Source: Prorocentrum cordatum (lineage: Eukaryota > Sar > Dinophyceae > Prorocentrales > Prorocentraceae). From it: 64,000 nucleotides of DNA. The stretch spans positions 472,273 through 536,272 of the forward strand of contig CAUYUJ010019359.1 in assembly GCA_963575745.1 (NCBI GenBank). Reading direction: 5' to 3'. Shown here one piece after another: positions 41,303 through 52,030 of this stretch (position 1 is its first letter; each line of letters opens with the position of its first letter). A model generated the notes under the pieces. That model saw nothing but the letters and a program-made list of their open reading frames with translations, ran no database searches and was not told where the DNA came from. Both the position numbers and the translations under genes were made by a program.

Positions 41303-41481
41303 GGTTCGTGTCGTGCCAACTTCGGCGTTGGTTTCTGACACCGCGGAGATCGTTCAGCCTTGAACGATCGGCCGGTTCCGGAACGTCCAAATCGTTCCAC
41401 ATCGCACGATTCTGGGACGCCCGCGGCGTTCAAAGTTGAACGCCGCTGGCGGGGTCGCCGCTGGTCGACACGACACGAACC
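41303..41481. mobile_element. Family O element, copy 2 (13-bp perfect TIRs)
   Basis: 179 bp bounded by GGTTCGTGTCGTG and CACGACACGAACC. Two internal hairpins: GATCGTTCAGCCTTGAACGA(TC) and GGCGTTCAAAGTTGAACGCC. The interior matches 29255-29410 block by block. Confidence 0.85.
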
Positions 41482-41504
41482 CACCGTACCACAGCAGCTC
41501 ACGC

Positions 41505-42005
41505 CATGTAGCTTATACCGCATAGATTACACACCATGCAAGCCGCAGATCACAGAGCATACAGTCGGACTTGATTGGACAGGACGCGCGAGAGGACCCA
41601 AGACCCGTCCGAGGGCCACATTGCCATAGGAACATGGGGGGCACTGGTCGCGAGACATAGGACACAAGGGTACCATTGATTTGGCAGGGTCGACCTACTT
41701 ATCAGGGCCGACTGTAGCTTACACCACACCGCTCACACCACTATTTCCCACACCAGATATCTTACACCGCACGGCTTCTCCCCCCACAAGGCTTGCAACA
41801 CAGACTGCAGCATGGCTTGCACTACGTAGCTCATACCACAGAGCTTACGCCGCATAGCTCGCACAACACGTATTACACCGCATAACTTGCACACCATATC
41901 GTACACCGCATAGCCAGCTCACACCGCAGTGCTCACACCGCGTAGCATACAGAATTTATCTTACATTGCACAGCTCTCACCAGCTAGCTCACACCGCATA
42001 GCTCA
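41505..42005. repeat. Family G array, longest copy
   Basis: About 500 bp of irregular units such as TTACACCACACCGCTCACAC, CTCACACCGCATAGCTCA and CTTGCACACCATATCG. It has no gene. Confidence 0.82.
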
Positions 42006-42049
42006 ACGTTTGGAGTTCACGCTGGCTAACATGAATCTCTCAAGATTTG

Positions 42050-42180
42050 GGCGTTCTCGCCTTTTCGGGCTTCCAACGCTTCAAGACGGCCCACGAGCCG
42101 CTGAAGATCGCGACGCAATGGCCTGAGAGGTCCCCAAGACGGCCTCAAGTTCGACGCTTGTCAGGGGCACCTCGGCCGCT
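42050..42180. repeat. Family I fragment
   Basis: GGCGTTCTCGCCTTTTCGGG, then CAAGACGGCCCACGAGCCGC and CCCAAGACGGCCTCAAG. The same CTCGCCTTTTCG lead-in occurs at 10440. Confidence 0.6.
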
Positions 42181-42189
42181 CCCCCTAGG

Positions 42190-43235
42190 GATCGAACGGT
42201 TATACATTACACAGATCCGCATCCTTCCTCCTCCGTCCCAACTCCTCCTTTGATTGCTTTCCTCCCTTCCTAGGAGGGGGATGCGATGAGGGGCGCGGTG
42301 GAGCTGTTCATGTCGCCTCCTCCAGCCCCCCCCAGGCCCTCCCCCGCCAGGCCCTTTAGCCAGGCCCTTCACCCAGACAATACCCCCGCGACCGCAGACT
42401 CACACAGGAGAGGGAGGCCGACAACAGGGAAAGAGGGCCGAAACGGATGCGGACAGCAACTGCCCAAACCTTCGGCAACATTTGCTTGACGCGACGAGGC
42501 ACAATTCACGTAAAAGCACTGCCTCTCGCTTTGATGCTTTCGTGCAGTCAATGCGATCAGGCGGTCAATAGGATCAGGCGCCAGGAGCCTCAAAGACACT
42601 ACGAGTGACCGCAACGGTCACGTCGAGCCCACGTGGCGTACGCGGCGACCTGGACGCGCCCGTCGCGCATGACAACCTCGGCACCGCATCCGATCGCCTC
42701 GGGATCAACCCCTCGCTGTCGGAAGGGCCCTGGGCACACTGCCGGCTGTAGCCCGCGCCCTGCGGCTCCGACGACGAGGTGTCGACCAGCCGCCTGGCGC
42801 AGAGGAGGACCGCCACCAGCACGCAGAAACCCAGCACGCAGGCCAGCACGAGCGAGGCCTTGCCGGCGACTCTGACAGGTATATGGCTTGCGAAGGATGT
42901 GGCTTGCAACCCGCCCACCGGGGGCGCGCGCGAGGGCCCTCGACGGGGTGCTCCACCGCGCCCCGAGGAGGCCCGACAGGGGCAACGTGGTTACCCCCAA
43001 GCCCCAGCGGCGCCGATCGCAAACCGCACCCGAGCGTGACTACACGAAATCCACGCACCCTTTGTTCGGGGGGTGCTAAATCTGCCCACCCCACCTCTTC
43101 GCTCAGTTTTTGAGCCCCTGGGGGCCCCCTGGGCCTCGTGAAGGGTGCTCTCTGGAGACCTCGGTGGCCTCCTTGGAACTCTTGGGAGCACCCTGGGCCA
43201 GCGGCACTTCCAGCAAAACTCGATTCCCAGACCCC
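42190..43235. other. No gene seen
   Basis: Mixed GC-rich sequence. Longest frames are Arg/Pro/Ala-rich and on both strands at once; no family motif and no satellite was found. Confidence 0.45.
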
Positions 43236-43239
43236 CGAC

Positions 43240-43395
43240 ATCATTGTTTTTCATGACGCGACCCCCAGAGGTCCAGACCTGTTGCCCGAGACTGATTGTT
43301 CATCCCGAGTCGGCTTTTGGCGGCCCCGAGCAAAAAGAGCCCAGGGATGCGAAAAGAGCGACAAACCTTCCTCGTGATCTTGTTCCTGACCCGAG
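43240..43395. repeat. Family M repeat, copy 4
   Basis: TTTTTCATGACGCGACCCCC then AGAGGTCCAGACC ... TGTTCATCCCGAGTCGGCTT ... TTCCTCGTGATCTTGTTCCT then GACCCGAGG. Confidence 0.75.
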
Positions 43396-43470
43396 GGGGG
43401 CTCTGGGAACTTGTGGCCCCCGACCTGGAGCCCGTCCGCTGGCCCCAGGGCGCCGAGGTGGCCCAGCACC

Positions 43471-43836
43471 CGGTCCAGCTGGTGATGGGCCGATTGTCCA
43501 CCACCACTGCCATAATTAGGTAGCAGAGGGAGGAGGAGGAGGAGGAGGAGGAGGAGGAGGAGGAGGAGGGGAGGAGGAGGAGAAGAAGGAGGAGGAGGAG
43601 GACGAGCAGGAGCAGGAGCAGGAGGAGGAGCAGGAGAAGGAGAAGGAGGAGGAGGAGGAGGCGGAGGAGGAGGAGGGGGAGGAGGAGGAGGAGGAGGAGG
43701 ACGAGGAGGAGGACGAGGAGGAGGACGAGGAGGAGGACGAGGAGGAGGAGGACCTCGCCACCCTCCCCTTCCCTCCCGTCCTGCCTATGGCAGCGGTGGT
43801 GGAAAACTGGCCCGTCCGCTGGACCTGCAGCTCGCC
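43471..43836. mobile_element. Family V element with internal (GGA)n, copy 1
   Basis: Left GGTCCAGCTGGTGATGGGCC then GATTGTCCACCACCACTGCC; right GGCAGCGGTGGTGGAAAACT then GGCCCGTCCGCTGGACC. The ends pair over about 45 bp with mismatches. Between them lies a (GGA)n tract of about 225 bp. Related to the perfect element at 58.99 kb. Confidence 0.78.
43526..43752. repeat. (GGA)n satellite inside family V
   Basis: GGA triplets with GCA, GAA and GAC interruptions. Confidence 0.95.
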
Positions 43837-43839
43837 GAG

Positions 43840-44640
43840 GCTCCCGCCGGCGCCCGCGTGCGCCCGGCGCTCCTCCGCGGCCGCCCGCGGGAGCTCCGTG
43901 GCCTTGGCCCCGGGCGGCGAGGGCGCGCCGAGCGGCCGCGGCGGAGGCCTCGGCGGCGCGGGCTCCAGCGCGCTGGGACCGGGCAGCTCGGCGGCCGCGG
44001 CCGGCGCCAGCCGCGGAGCCGCGCGGTCGTCGAGGGCGACGGCGCGGGCGGGCCCCGCGCCGGTCGGCTCGGCGGCCGTGGCCAGCGTCAGCCGCGGAGG
44101 CGTGCGGTCGTCGAGGGTGATCGCGCGGGCGGGTCCCGCGCCGACCGAGAGGGGGGGGGAGGCAGATGGCGTGAGGGATCTGATGGCAGGTGAGGGGGCG
44201 AGAGCGGGGGAGAGCGTGAGGTGGGCGAGGGGGCGAGAGAGGGCGAGGGAGAGAGGGCGTGAGAGGGGGGAAGAGCGGGGGGAAGGGAAGGACAGGGACG
44301 GAGATCACGCGGTGGAGGAGAGGAGCGGCAGGAGCACCGTGATGGCCATGATGAAGATGTGTGTGCGGGCCGCACATGCCTGAATTCCGAGCATGCTGTT
44401 TTTCTTATTATGGAGATCCGCGAGGTGTACGGTGTGCTGAAGCGGGTGGATCCTTGAGCCAGGGTGGCAAAGGGAAGCTTCTCCCTACTGTGAAGGATGA
44501 TCCTTGTGGAGGTTTCGGAGAATAAGATCGTCCAGAATTGCCGACTCCTTCGGGCGACCAGCCTGTGAGATCATTGCCCCTCCCATTCCCCCGCCCACTG
44601 GCGGGGGGGGGTCGACTTTGCAGGTCTGGAGGGGAGCGGG
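43840..44640. other. No gene seen
   Basis: Very GC-rich with a purine-rich stretch at 44150-44310 (GAGGGGGCGAGAG units). Long Ala/Gly/Arg frames reflect composition. Confidence 0.45.
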
Positions 44641-44780
44641 GCTGGTGCCAAAACGCATCGGGCGTCCAAAAGCGCCTGAGAGGCCCGCAAGAGGCCTCGA
44701 AAAGTGCACACAAGGCCCAAGAAGCGCACTAGAGGTCCCAAGAGAGGCCCCAAGAGGCTCCAGGAGAGGCGGCAGACAGC
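44640..44780. repeat. Family I array
   Basis: CCAAAAGCGCCTGAGAGGCC, CCCAAGAGAGGCCCCAAGAG and similar. Confidence 0.72.
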
Positions 44781-44804
44781 CAAACTTGATCTGGCGATGC
44801 CCAG

Positions 44805-45345
44805 CCATTAGCAACCTCGTGCAACGCTGGTGATGGATCTCTCTGTGCACGGCCCGTGTGCTGGATGTGCTGGATTGGACGCGGGGACGCTTGCGCCATC
44901 TTTCAACTGGGGCCTCATGTGCAGCTCCTTCCGGGGCCCGAAACAGGTGAGGCTACAGTGAAATGCACGGGGAAGCCACTGCAAGCTTTCCGACCAGTGT
45001 CGTCGTTGGAGCTCGAGTGAGAGGTGTGCCAAGACGGGTGGACTTACGCACGCAAACTCTCCCAGTGAGGCCGTCTGTGGAGCCCCAACAGGAGGCAACG
45101 ATTCTTGTGAGGGTGCAGTGAACTGGGCAGCGCCGCCATGCGGACCCTGCCACTCGGGGCCGCAGGTGGAGCTCCTCATGGGGCCACGATCATCGTGAGG
45201 GGTGCGTCAAGATGTAAAGCGCCGCCGTGCGGCTGCGCCCACTGAGGCCGTCGTGGAGCCCCCCCACATGAGGCAACGATCCTCGTAAGGATGTGCTGAA
45301 ATGGGCGGCGCCACAATGCGGACCCTGCCACTGGGGGCCGAAGGT
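44805..45345. repeat. Family W segment and diverged family H repeats
   Basis: 44805-44935 resembles 47315-47455 (GATGGATCTCTCTGTGCACG / GATGAACCTCCCTGTGCTCG). From about 44990, units with GTGGAGCTCCTCATGGGGCC, CACGATCATCGTGAGGGGTG and GCTGAAATGGGCGGCGCC resemble the 91-bp H repeat at 60.6 kb. Confidence 0.62.
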
Positions 45346-45365
45346 CGGAGGTGAGGGGGTGAGAT

Positions 45366-45655
45366 CGAAGTGTAACGGAGAGCCCCCCTACCGGGAAATC
45401 GGTTTCGGTTTCGGTTTCGTGTTCGTGCGTGCCGTGCGTGCGGGCGAGACGAAGCTGCGTGCAGGGCGAGAAGAAAGTCTCCTCCGGCTGAGGCGCGGCC
45501 GGACCAAATGATTCCTTTACGGGGGCCCGTGGCCCGCGGTGTCCCGCCGGTGTCCCGCCTCCGGCTGAGGCGCGGCCGGACCAAATGATTCATTTCCGGG
45601 GTCCGGTGGCCCGCGGTGTCCCGCCGGTGTCCCGCCGGTGTCCCGTCGGTGTCCC

Positions 45656-45660
<5 letters not shown>
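45366..45660 (+). repeat. Segmental duplication unit 1 (762-bp offset)
   Basis: GATCGAAGTGTAACGGAGAG, CGGTTTCGGTTTCGGTTTCG, a GGCTGAGGCGCGGCCGGACC block twice, then CCGCCGGTGTCC 12-bp units leading into (GAT)n. Confidence 0.9.
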
Positions 45661-45688
<28 letters not shown>

Positions 45689-45689
45689 A

Positions 45690-45729
<40 letters not shown>

Positions 45730-45743
45730 CAATGACAATGATA

Positions 45744-45787
<44 letters not shown>

Positions 45788-45788
45788 A

Positions 45789-45819
<31 letters not shown>

Positions 45820-46100
45820 CGTTGATGACGTTGATGACGTTGATGAGGATGATGTTGATGATGATGACGTTGATTGTGAGATCGACTGTGATATCGATAG
45901 TGAGATCGATAGTGAGACTGAATGTGAGATCGATAGTGCGACCGATAATGAGATCGATAGTGAGATCGAATGTGAGATCGATAGTCAGATCGATTGTGAG
46001 ATCGATCGAGTTAGATCAATCGAGAGAGATTGATTGTGAGATCGATCGAGTGAGATCGATCGAGCGAGACCGATAATGAGATCGATAGTGAGACCGATCG
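45657..46100. repeat. (GAT)n then GAGATCGATAGT 12-bp array
   Basis: GAT triplets to about 45880, then about 16 diverged units of GAGATCGATAGT or GAGATCGATCGA. A related short stretch lies at 58128-58195. Confidence 0.93.
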
Positions 46101-46127
46101 AATGAGACGTTGGTTCCTCCCCCCCCC

Positions 46128-46446
46128 GAATGGGTGAGATCGAAGTGGAACGGAGAGCCCCCCTACCGGGAAATCGGTTTCGGTTTCGGTTTCGTGTTCG
46201 TGCGTGCCGTGCGTGCGGGCGAGACGAAGCTGCATGGGCGGGCGAGAAGAAAGTCTCTTCCGGCTGAGGCGCGGCCAAATCAAATGATTCCTTTCCGGGG
46301 GCCCGTGGCCCGCGGTGTCCCGCCGGTGTCCCGCCTCCGGCTGAGGTGCGGCCGGAACAAATGATTCCTTTCCGAGGTCCGGTGGCCAGCGGTGTCCCGC
46401 CGGTGTCCCGCTGGTGTCCCGCCGGTGTCCCGTCGGTGTCCCGATG
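46128..46446 (+). repeat. Segmental duplication unit 2
   Basis: Same blocks as 45366-45660 shifted by 762 bp, again ending in CCGTCGGTGTCCC and a (GAT)n tract. Confidence 0.9.
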
Positions 46447-46566
46447 ATGATGATGATGATAATGATGATGATGATGATGATGATGATGATGTCGATGATG
46501 TTGTTGATGATGATGCTGGTGATGGTGGTGGTGATGATGATGTCCCGATGATGAGGACGATGATGT

Positions 46567-46607
<41 letters not shown>

Positions 46608-46690
46608 TTGTTGACAATGGTGATGATGATGGTGCAACGGGTGATGATGATGGTGACCCGATGATCATGATGTTGATGATTATGATGTTG
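46442..46690. repeat. (GAT)n satellite
   Basis: GAT triplets with GTT, GGT and GTCCC interruptions. Confidence 0.94.
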
Positions 46691-46694
46691 CCGA

Positions 46695-47065
46695 TCGCCC
46701 CCAAGACAGCCAAAGAGGCCTCTAAGAGGCCTCCAGACGGACCAAGAGCCTCCCCAGACGGCCCAAGATGGCTCCAAAGGGGACACGCTGAGGGGAAAAC
46801 GATCATACATTCTCAGCCTTCCGCCCCAGAACGACCCCAGGGACCGCCAGCAAGGAGAATCCCAAGAGGCCCCAAGACGCCCCGAAGAGACCCCCTGGGA
46901 GGCCCCTGGGGAACCCCAGGAAGCTCCCAGGAGGCTCCCAAGAGGTCCCAAAGGGCTCCCAAGAAGCTTTCCTGCAGGCGCCCATAAGGCCCTCAAGACA
47001 GGGCTCCAAAGATCCCTCCAAGAGGCCCCTGAAAAGCACCCCAATAGACCCACACATGCATCCAA
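46695..47065. repeat. Family I array
   Basis: CCCCAAGACAGCCAAAGAGG, CCCCAAGACGCCCCGAAGAG, CTCCCAAGAGGTCCCAAAGG and similar. Confidence 0.8.
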
Positions 47066-47554
47066 GACTGACCCAGACCACAGGCACGGTGGGTGGGATG
47101 GACCGACGGCCTAAGTGTCGCCTTCCATCTATCAAGCCACGGCTTCCACCAACGCAGGCTTCACACGACAGCATGGGGAATAGGGAATAGGTCACAATCC
47201 AAATACTTCCAATTGCCCGCGAGGGCACGAACAAATCACAGCTAAAATAGAATATGGGCCGGCGGAAAGGGCGAAACGCTTGAATCATATACGGATTCGC
47301 CCGGCGAGTGAGCTAACTCTTAGCAGCTTGATTTGACGTTGTTGATGAACCTCCCTGTGCTCGGCTCGTGTGTGGGATGGCGGGGGGACGCATGCACATT
47401 CCACTTGGGGCCTGACGGCTGCGCGCCACATCGCGCAACTCCCCGAAAGGCCCGACCAGGGGGCTCCGCGCCAAGGCGCCAGCGATAGCGCGCGGAATGC
47501 GCAGGGGAAGCGAGCCACGAGGCAGCAGAGCACGTGCTTTGGGACGGGCCCCCG

Positions 47555-47555
<1 letters not shown>

Positions 47556-47595
<40 letters not shown>

Positions 47596-47622
47596 GGTCG
47601 TGGTCGTTGCCGCCGCCACCGC

Positions 47623-47676
<54 letters not shown>

Positions 47677-47682
47677 TTTTGG
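47556..47682. repeat. (GTC)n satellite
   Basis: GTC triplets with a GCCGCC centre; the complementary strand matches the (GAC)n at 30.7 kb. It reads as poly-Val, poly-Ser or poly-Arg, not a gene. Confidence 0.96.
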
Positions 47683-47689
47683 CGTAGTC

Positions 47690-48540
47690 GGCGGTGTCGT
47701 CGGCGGCGTTGGCGTCATCATCGTCGGCGTTCGGCGGCATTGGCGGCAGCGTCGTCGTCGGCGGGAGGGCGGGAGGGTATACGTGGAGCCGCGGTCTTCC
47801 CTCTGCTCGGTCGTCCTCCTCCCTCCTTCCCCCCCCCCGTCCTCCCCTGCCTCCTCTTGGATTGGGCTGGGGGCCAGCCCTTGCTGCCCCTCCGCGGGCG
47901 GCCTTGGGGCAGCCATCCTCGCGTCGCTCTCGGCCTGCTCCTCGGCGGTGCGCTCGCGCGGGGCCGCCGCGGCCTGCTCGAAGGCGGGCACCTGCCTGCC
48001 AGGGCCCCAGAGGTCCTGCGCGGAGGGGGGCGGACGGCATGCGCTGTCTTGGATGTGGTTGGCGGAAGGGTCGCGAAGTCGCACTGGTGCAGAGAGCACC
48101 TTGGCCTCGCCCTTTGGCTGGGTTCTGGTACCACCGATCCTGGATCCGCCGCCAACTGTTCCAGGAGTAAGGGATCGCAGAAACAGGCATGCAGTGCTGG
48201 GCAAACAAACTTCGCCCACCAGAGGGCACCCATCGAAACTCCGTTCAGGAAGAGGGAGGACGAAGCGGACGAGGTCGGAGGACACGGACCGAGACTTCGG
48301 CCAACGAATACCTTCGGGATGCCTCGGAGACTTCCCCGATCTCACCCCATGTACCTCCAAACGTCAAGGTGGAAACCGTGTCCGATGCATTGTGCCCGCT
48401 CTGGGCCCCTTCAAGCCTATATTGTTTTGGGGGGGCGCACTGTGAACAACAAACCAATCCCTGGGGAGGCGTCGAAGCTCGAGCGTCGATGACCTACTCG
48501 TCCCCCTCGAATGTCGTGCTTTGCGTCCCACGGCGCGCCT
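47690..48540. other. No gene seen
   Basis: GC-rich. Long frames are open on both strands at once and carry no recognised domain. Confidence 0.4.
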
Positions 48541-48547
48541 CGCGCGG

Positions 48548-48904
48548 TCATATCATTGGCACGTGTCCCAATACGTGCGCTTGGAAGGTCACATACCCTC
48601 GCGCGTTCAAGCGTGATGTGCTGTACTCCAACAGTTCCAGGGCCTGGTACTCAAAGACGATAGGACAATACGCCGCCTTTGGGTGGACGTGAGGAGCTAG
48701 AATCTGCAACAACGAGGCAGAATCTTGACTCACGACAGTTACGGTGACTTCTTCGGGCCAACATGGGCACACCGAGCTCCATCCGGTAAAGGATTTGGGC
48801 CGCTCTTTGAAAGCGTGGACCCTGTACCAGTAGGTAATAACACCCTCGATGTGCACGCCACGCGGGACAATGAGTGGGATGCGACCTATGTGGACGTAAA
48901 TCAA
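48548..48904 (-). other. Unrecognised ORF-like segment, 118 codons without an ATG-proximal start
   Basis: The translation has ordinary amino-acid balance with aromatic and hydrophobic patches (YCPIVFEYQALELLEYSTS; GYVTFQAHVLGHVPMI) and no repeat bias. Its first possible start is TTG, so in a eukaryote it would be an internal exon. The plus strand over 48725-48937 is also open and ends in AG|GTGAGC, a donor-like site. Only one of the two can be coding and neither shows a family I know. Confidence 0.2.
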
Positions 48905-48977
48905 GAAATGTGCCGTGTATTTGGTGCCCGGACCTTAGGTGAGCGCGTCGATTGTCGAACCCACTGCTGTCGCAATT

Positions 48978-49358
48978 ACCCCGCCCTCCCACCCGCAACT
49001 TGTTTGGCAACGCCCATGCGGCCACGACTGCGGCTGCCGGCTGGCACCTGGCGGCGCATCTGCGCGGCCGAGCTGGCACGCCAACGTCCCGCGCAAGACG
49101 ACGAACTGGTTGGGCTCCGATGCGGCCGCGATGGTGCTTGCCGATGGGAATGTCCCGCTGCACGTCCGTGCTTGCGCGCGGGCGCCTCAGTGCGGGCCGG
49201 TGGCTCGGGCGGGCGCGGTGTCAGAGTGCAGCAAGGACGATGACGGCGGCAAGGATGATGACATCAGCGACGGCGGCAAGGATGATGACGTCAGCGACGG
49301 TGGCCGCGATGATGCCGAAGACGCCGGCAAGGTCAATGACGGCGCAGATGCTGGTGAC

Positions 49359-49407
<49 letters not shown>

Positions 49408-49452
49408 ATGATGATGATGATGATGATGATGGTGATAATGATGATGATGGTA

Positions 49453-49499
<47 letters not shown>

Positions 49500-49725
49500 G
49501 ATGAAGATGATGCTGATGATGATGATGATGATGATGACGATGATGATGATGATGATGCCCATGCAATTGACAATGACGGAGACGGCGGTGATCCAATAGC
49601 GCTGACGCACTTGACGGTGTGGCAGTGCGCGTGGCGCAGACATTCAAAGCAAGTCTGGCGGGCGCGGCGCGCGCGCATGGCCCGCATTGTACTATTTGAT
49701 ACGGATTCGTGCATTGGACGCATGC
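48978..49725 (+). repeat. Family F copy 8 with expanded GAT core
   Basis: CACCCGCAACTTGTTTGGCA, ATCTGCGCGGCCGAGCTGGC, GGTGGCTCGGGCGGGCGCGG, then a GAC/GAT core of about 210 bp (49350-49560) where other F copies have 10-40 bp, then GGCGCGGCGCGCGCATGGCC. Confidence 0.85.
49350..49560. repeat. (GAY)n satellite inside F copy 8
   Basis: GACGATGACGATG grading into GATGATGAT. Poly-Asp in one frame. Confidence 0.95.
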
Positions 49726-49939
49726 TAGCGCGGTGAAATGAGAATGCTGGCCCTGTGCAGGATTGTAAAGACCATATGGTTGTCGTATGCTTTCAGAAAC
49801 GCGCGGGCTGAACACCTGCAGGGGGTTGATGACAAGCCTGGCCTGGCGTTTGACGCGTTCATGATAGAGCGCTTCCAACACGAATGTGTTTGGTAGGTTT
49901 GAAACATAAAAAAAGCCGGGAATGTGACTGCACACTTAT

Positions 49940-50720
49940 GGCCGCGCATCATGCGGCCTCGCCACGCGGCCCGCCAGGGCATCGATCTCGTCGCCGATGA
50001 CGACGGTGAGGACTGATGTCGACGACGACGACGATGGTCATACTGATGACGACGATGGTGAAGATAACGAAGATAACGAGGAGGCAGCGATGACGCTGGC
50101 GATGGTGCTGGTGATGCCGATGTCGAAAGTTCCCGCGCGCAGAAAGTTGACGACTGCGACGTCGTCGACGGTAACGAGGATGACGGCGGCAATGGTGATA
50201 CCGACGATGGTGACGATGATGACGATGGCAATGACTACGCCACCGATGATGATAACGAGCGTGATGATGAGAAGGATGAAAGAACACTGCGCGCCAGCAG
50301 AAATTCGAGCATCCCAGCATGCTTCCACGGAACAGCGATGAGTCGACGTATGCGTCTGGACACACATGTGCCGACACTGTCTTGGAACAAACTGCCCGGC
50401 CCGCACGGCGGACGCGCGCGGTGGCCCGCAGGGCACTATTGGAAACAGCTGGTGGGCGCGTGATTGTGTGTGTGTGAACGTCTTCGACATGCGCGCAGCG
50501 CGCAAGGTGCCCGCACGGTCTCATGTGACAGGCTGTGCAAGGAAGCCAGCTGAAGACTTCAGCGAGTCAACGCGCACAGGTTCCGACACTGACATAGCTG
50601 TTGAAGACCGGTGTGTTGTCAAATGCTTGCCAGCCATGCCTTAATGTATGCATTGATACCTTAGAAAGAACTGTTGTACAATTTTGGCGTGCGCGCGCGC
50701 GGCGGAGCGCACATGTGCCC
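49940..50720 (+). repeat. Family F copy 9 (diverged) and T-like tail
   Basis: GACGATGACGGTGAGGACTG, GTCGACGACGACGACGATGG, a CCGATGATGATAACGAGCGT core, then GGCCCGCAGGGCACTATTGG, CGACATGCGCGCAGCGCGCA and GCGTGCGCGCGCGCGGCGGA. Confidence 0.6.
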
Positions 50721-51169
50721 CGCTATGTACGGTTTAAAGGATTACTGGGAAAAGCAAAATTTAAGTCAACGCATGCAGCATGTGCACCGCATCGTACTGG
50801 TTGAGTGACATGGAGGGTGGGTCGATACCGACCGGGCTGGCTTGATAATTAGGATGGGGTGCACAAATGAAACAAACAAACAAAGCGCGGAGGGAACGGG
50901 TAACCTGGCCTCGGTGGGGGATAAGAAGATGCATTCACTGTTTGAAGAGACGCGAATCGGTGCTCGCCTTCCGTCACGCACGGGCACGCGCACGAGGCGG
51001 CCACGAGGAGAATGTGCACTCATTGCCGGGGATGCCGCGCGTGAGAGCGGGGTGGGGGCGGGGGAGGGGTTGGGGCGCGAAGCATCCTCTGTGCTCCAGG
51101 GGTGCCTCATACCGGCCCCGCGCGTCGCCATCCCGGGAGCAGCGGGGGCGGGTCATTGAACTCCGGTGC

Positions 51170-52030
51170 GGACACGCAGCGTCCTGCTGTGCGCACCAAC
51201 GCCGGTGCACACCACAACGCCTGCGTTCACCAACACTGCGCGTTTACACCACAAGGCCCACAACGCCTGCGTTCACCAACACTGCGCGTTTACACCACAA
51301 GGCCCGTGTCCACCACAGCTGCTGCTGCAGAGCAGCCAGTCGTGTGCACCACGACGCCTGTGCACACCACGGTGTCTGTGTACACCCTGCTGTCTGTGTG
51401 CACTGTCGCGCTGCTGTCTACAACAGTGAATGCGTGCACCACAACACTTTTGTTCACAATCACTGCTGCTGCCGAAGCATCAATGTGCACCGCAGCGCCT
51501 GTGTTGCAGTGCCTGTGTGCACGCTGGCACTTGTGTGCACCACAGCGCCTGCATGCACCAAAGTGCCCAGGAAATCGCGGAATGCCCGAAAGTATCAAAT
51601 TCAATGTGAGTTGGGCCAATGCTGCCCGTGTACATCACATTGCCGATGTGCACTTCACTGCCCGCGTACGCAGCAGTGCTTGTGTACACCGCAGTTGCCG
51701 CAGCAACAACATCTGTGGGCACCACAGCGCCTGTGCACACCACACTGCATGTGTACATACGGCCTGTGTGGACAACAATGCTTATGTACATCGCCATGCC
51801 TGTGTGCAACACAACTGCTGCAACAACATCCGTGCGCGCCGTAGCGCCTGAGTACACCAGAGCAGCCGTGTGCACCACAACGCTTGTGTGCACAACAATG
51901 CTTCGATACACCAAACGCCTGATTGTATCGCACATGTCACATGCGGCGTCAGCATCATCTGTGAGCACCTCGGCGCATGTGCACCGACGTGCGTGCGTAC
52001 ACCAGAAAGCCTGTGTGCACCGCCAGGGTC
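51170..52030. repeat. 18-bp degenerate array TGTGCACCACAGCGCCTG
   Basis: About 45 units, roughly 18 bp, reading in one frame as CVHHxA-type peptides (Cys-Val-His-His-x-Ala). An exact ~40-bp duplication (CACAACGCCTGCGTTCACCA ...) lies at 51213 and 51258. Stops interrupt each frame, so I do not call a protein. Confidence 0.82.

Noticed and set aside
45385-45430. CGGTTTCGGTTTCGGTTTCG as a telomeric repeat
   Set aside because: Only about three units, within an internal segmental duplication.
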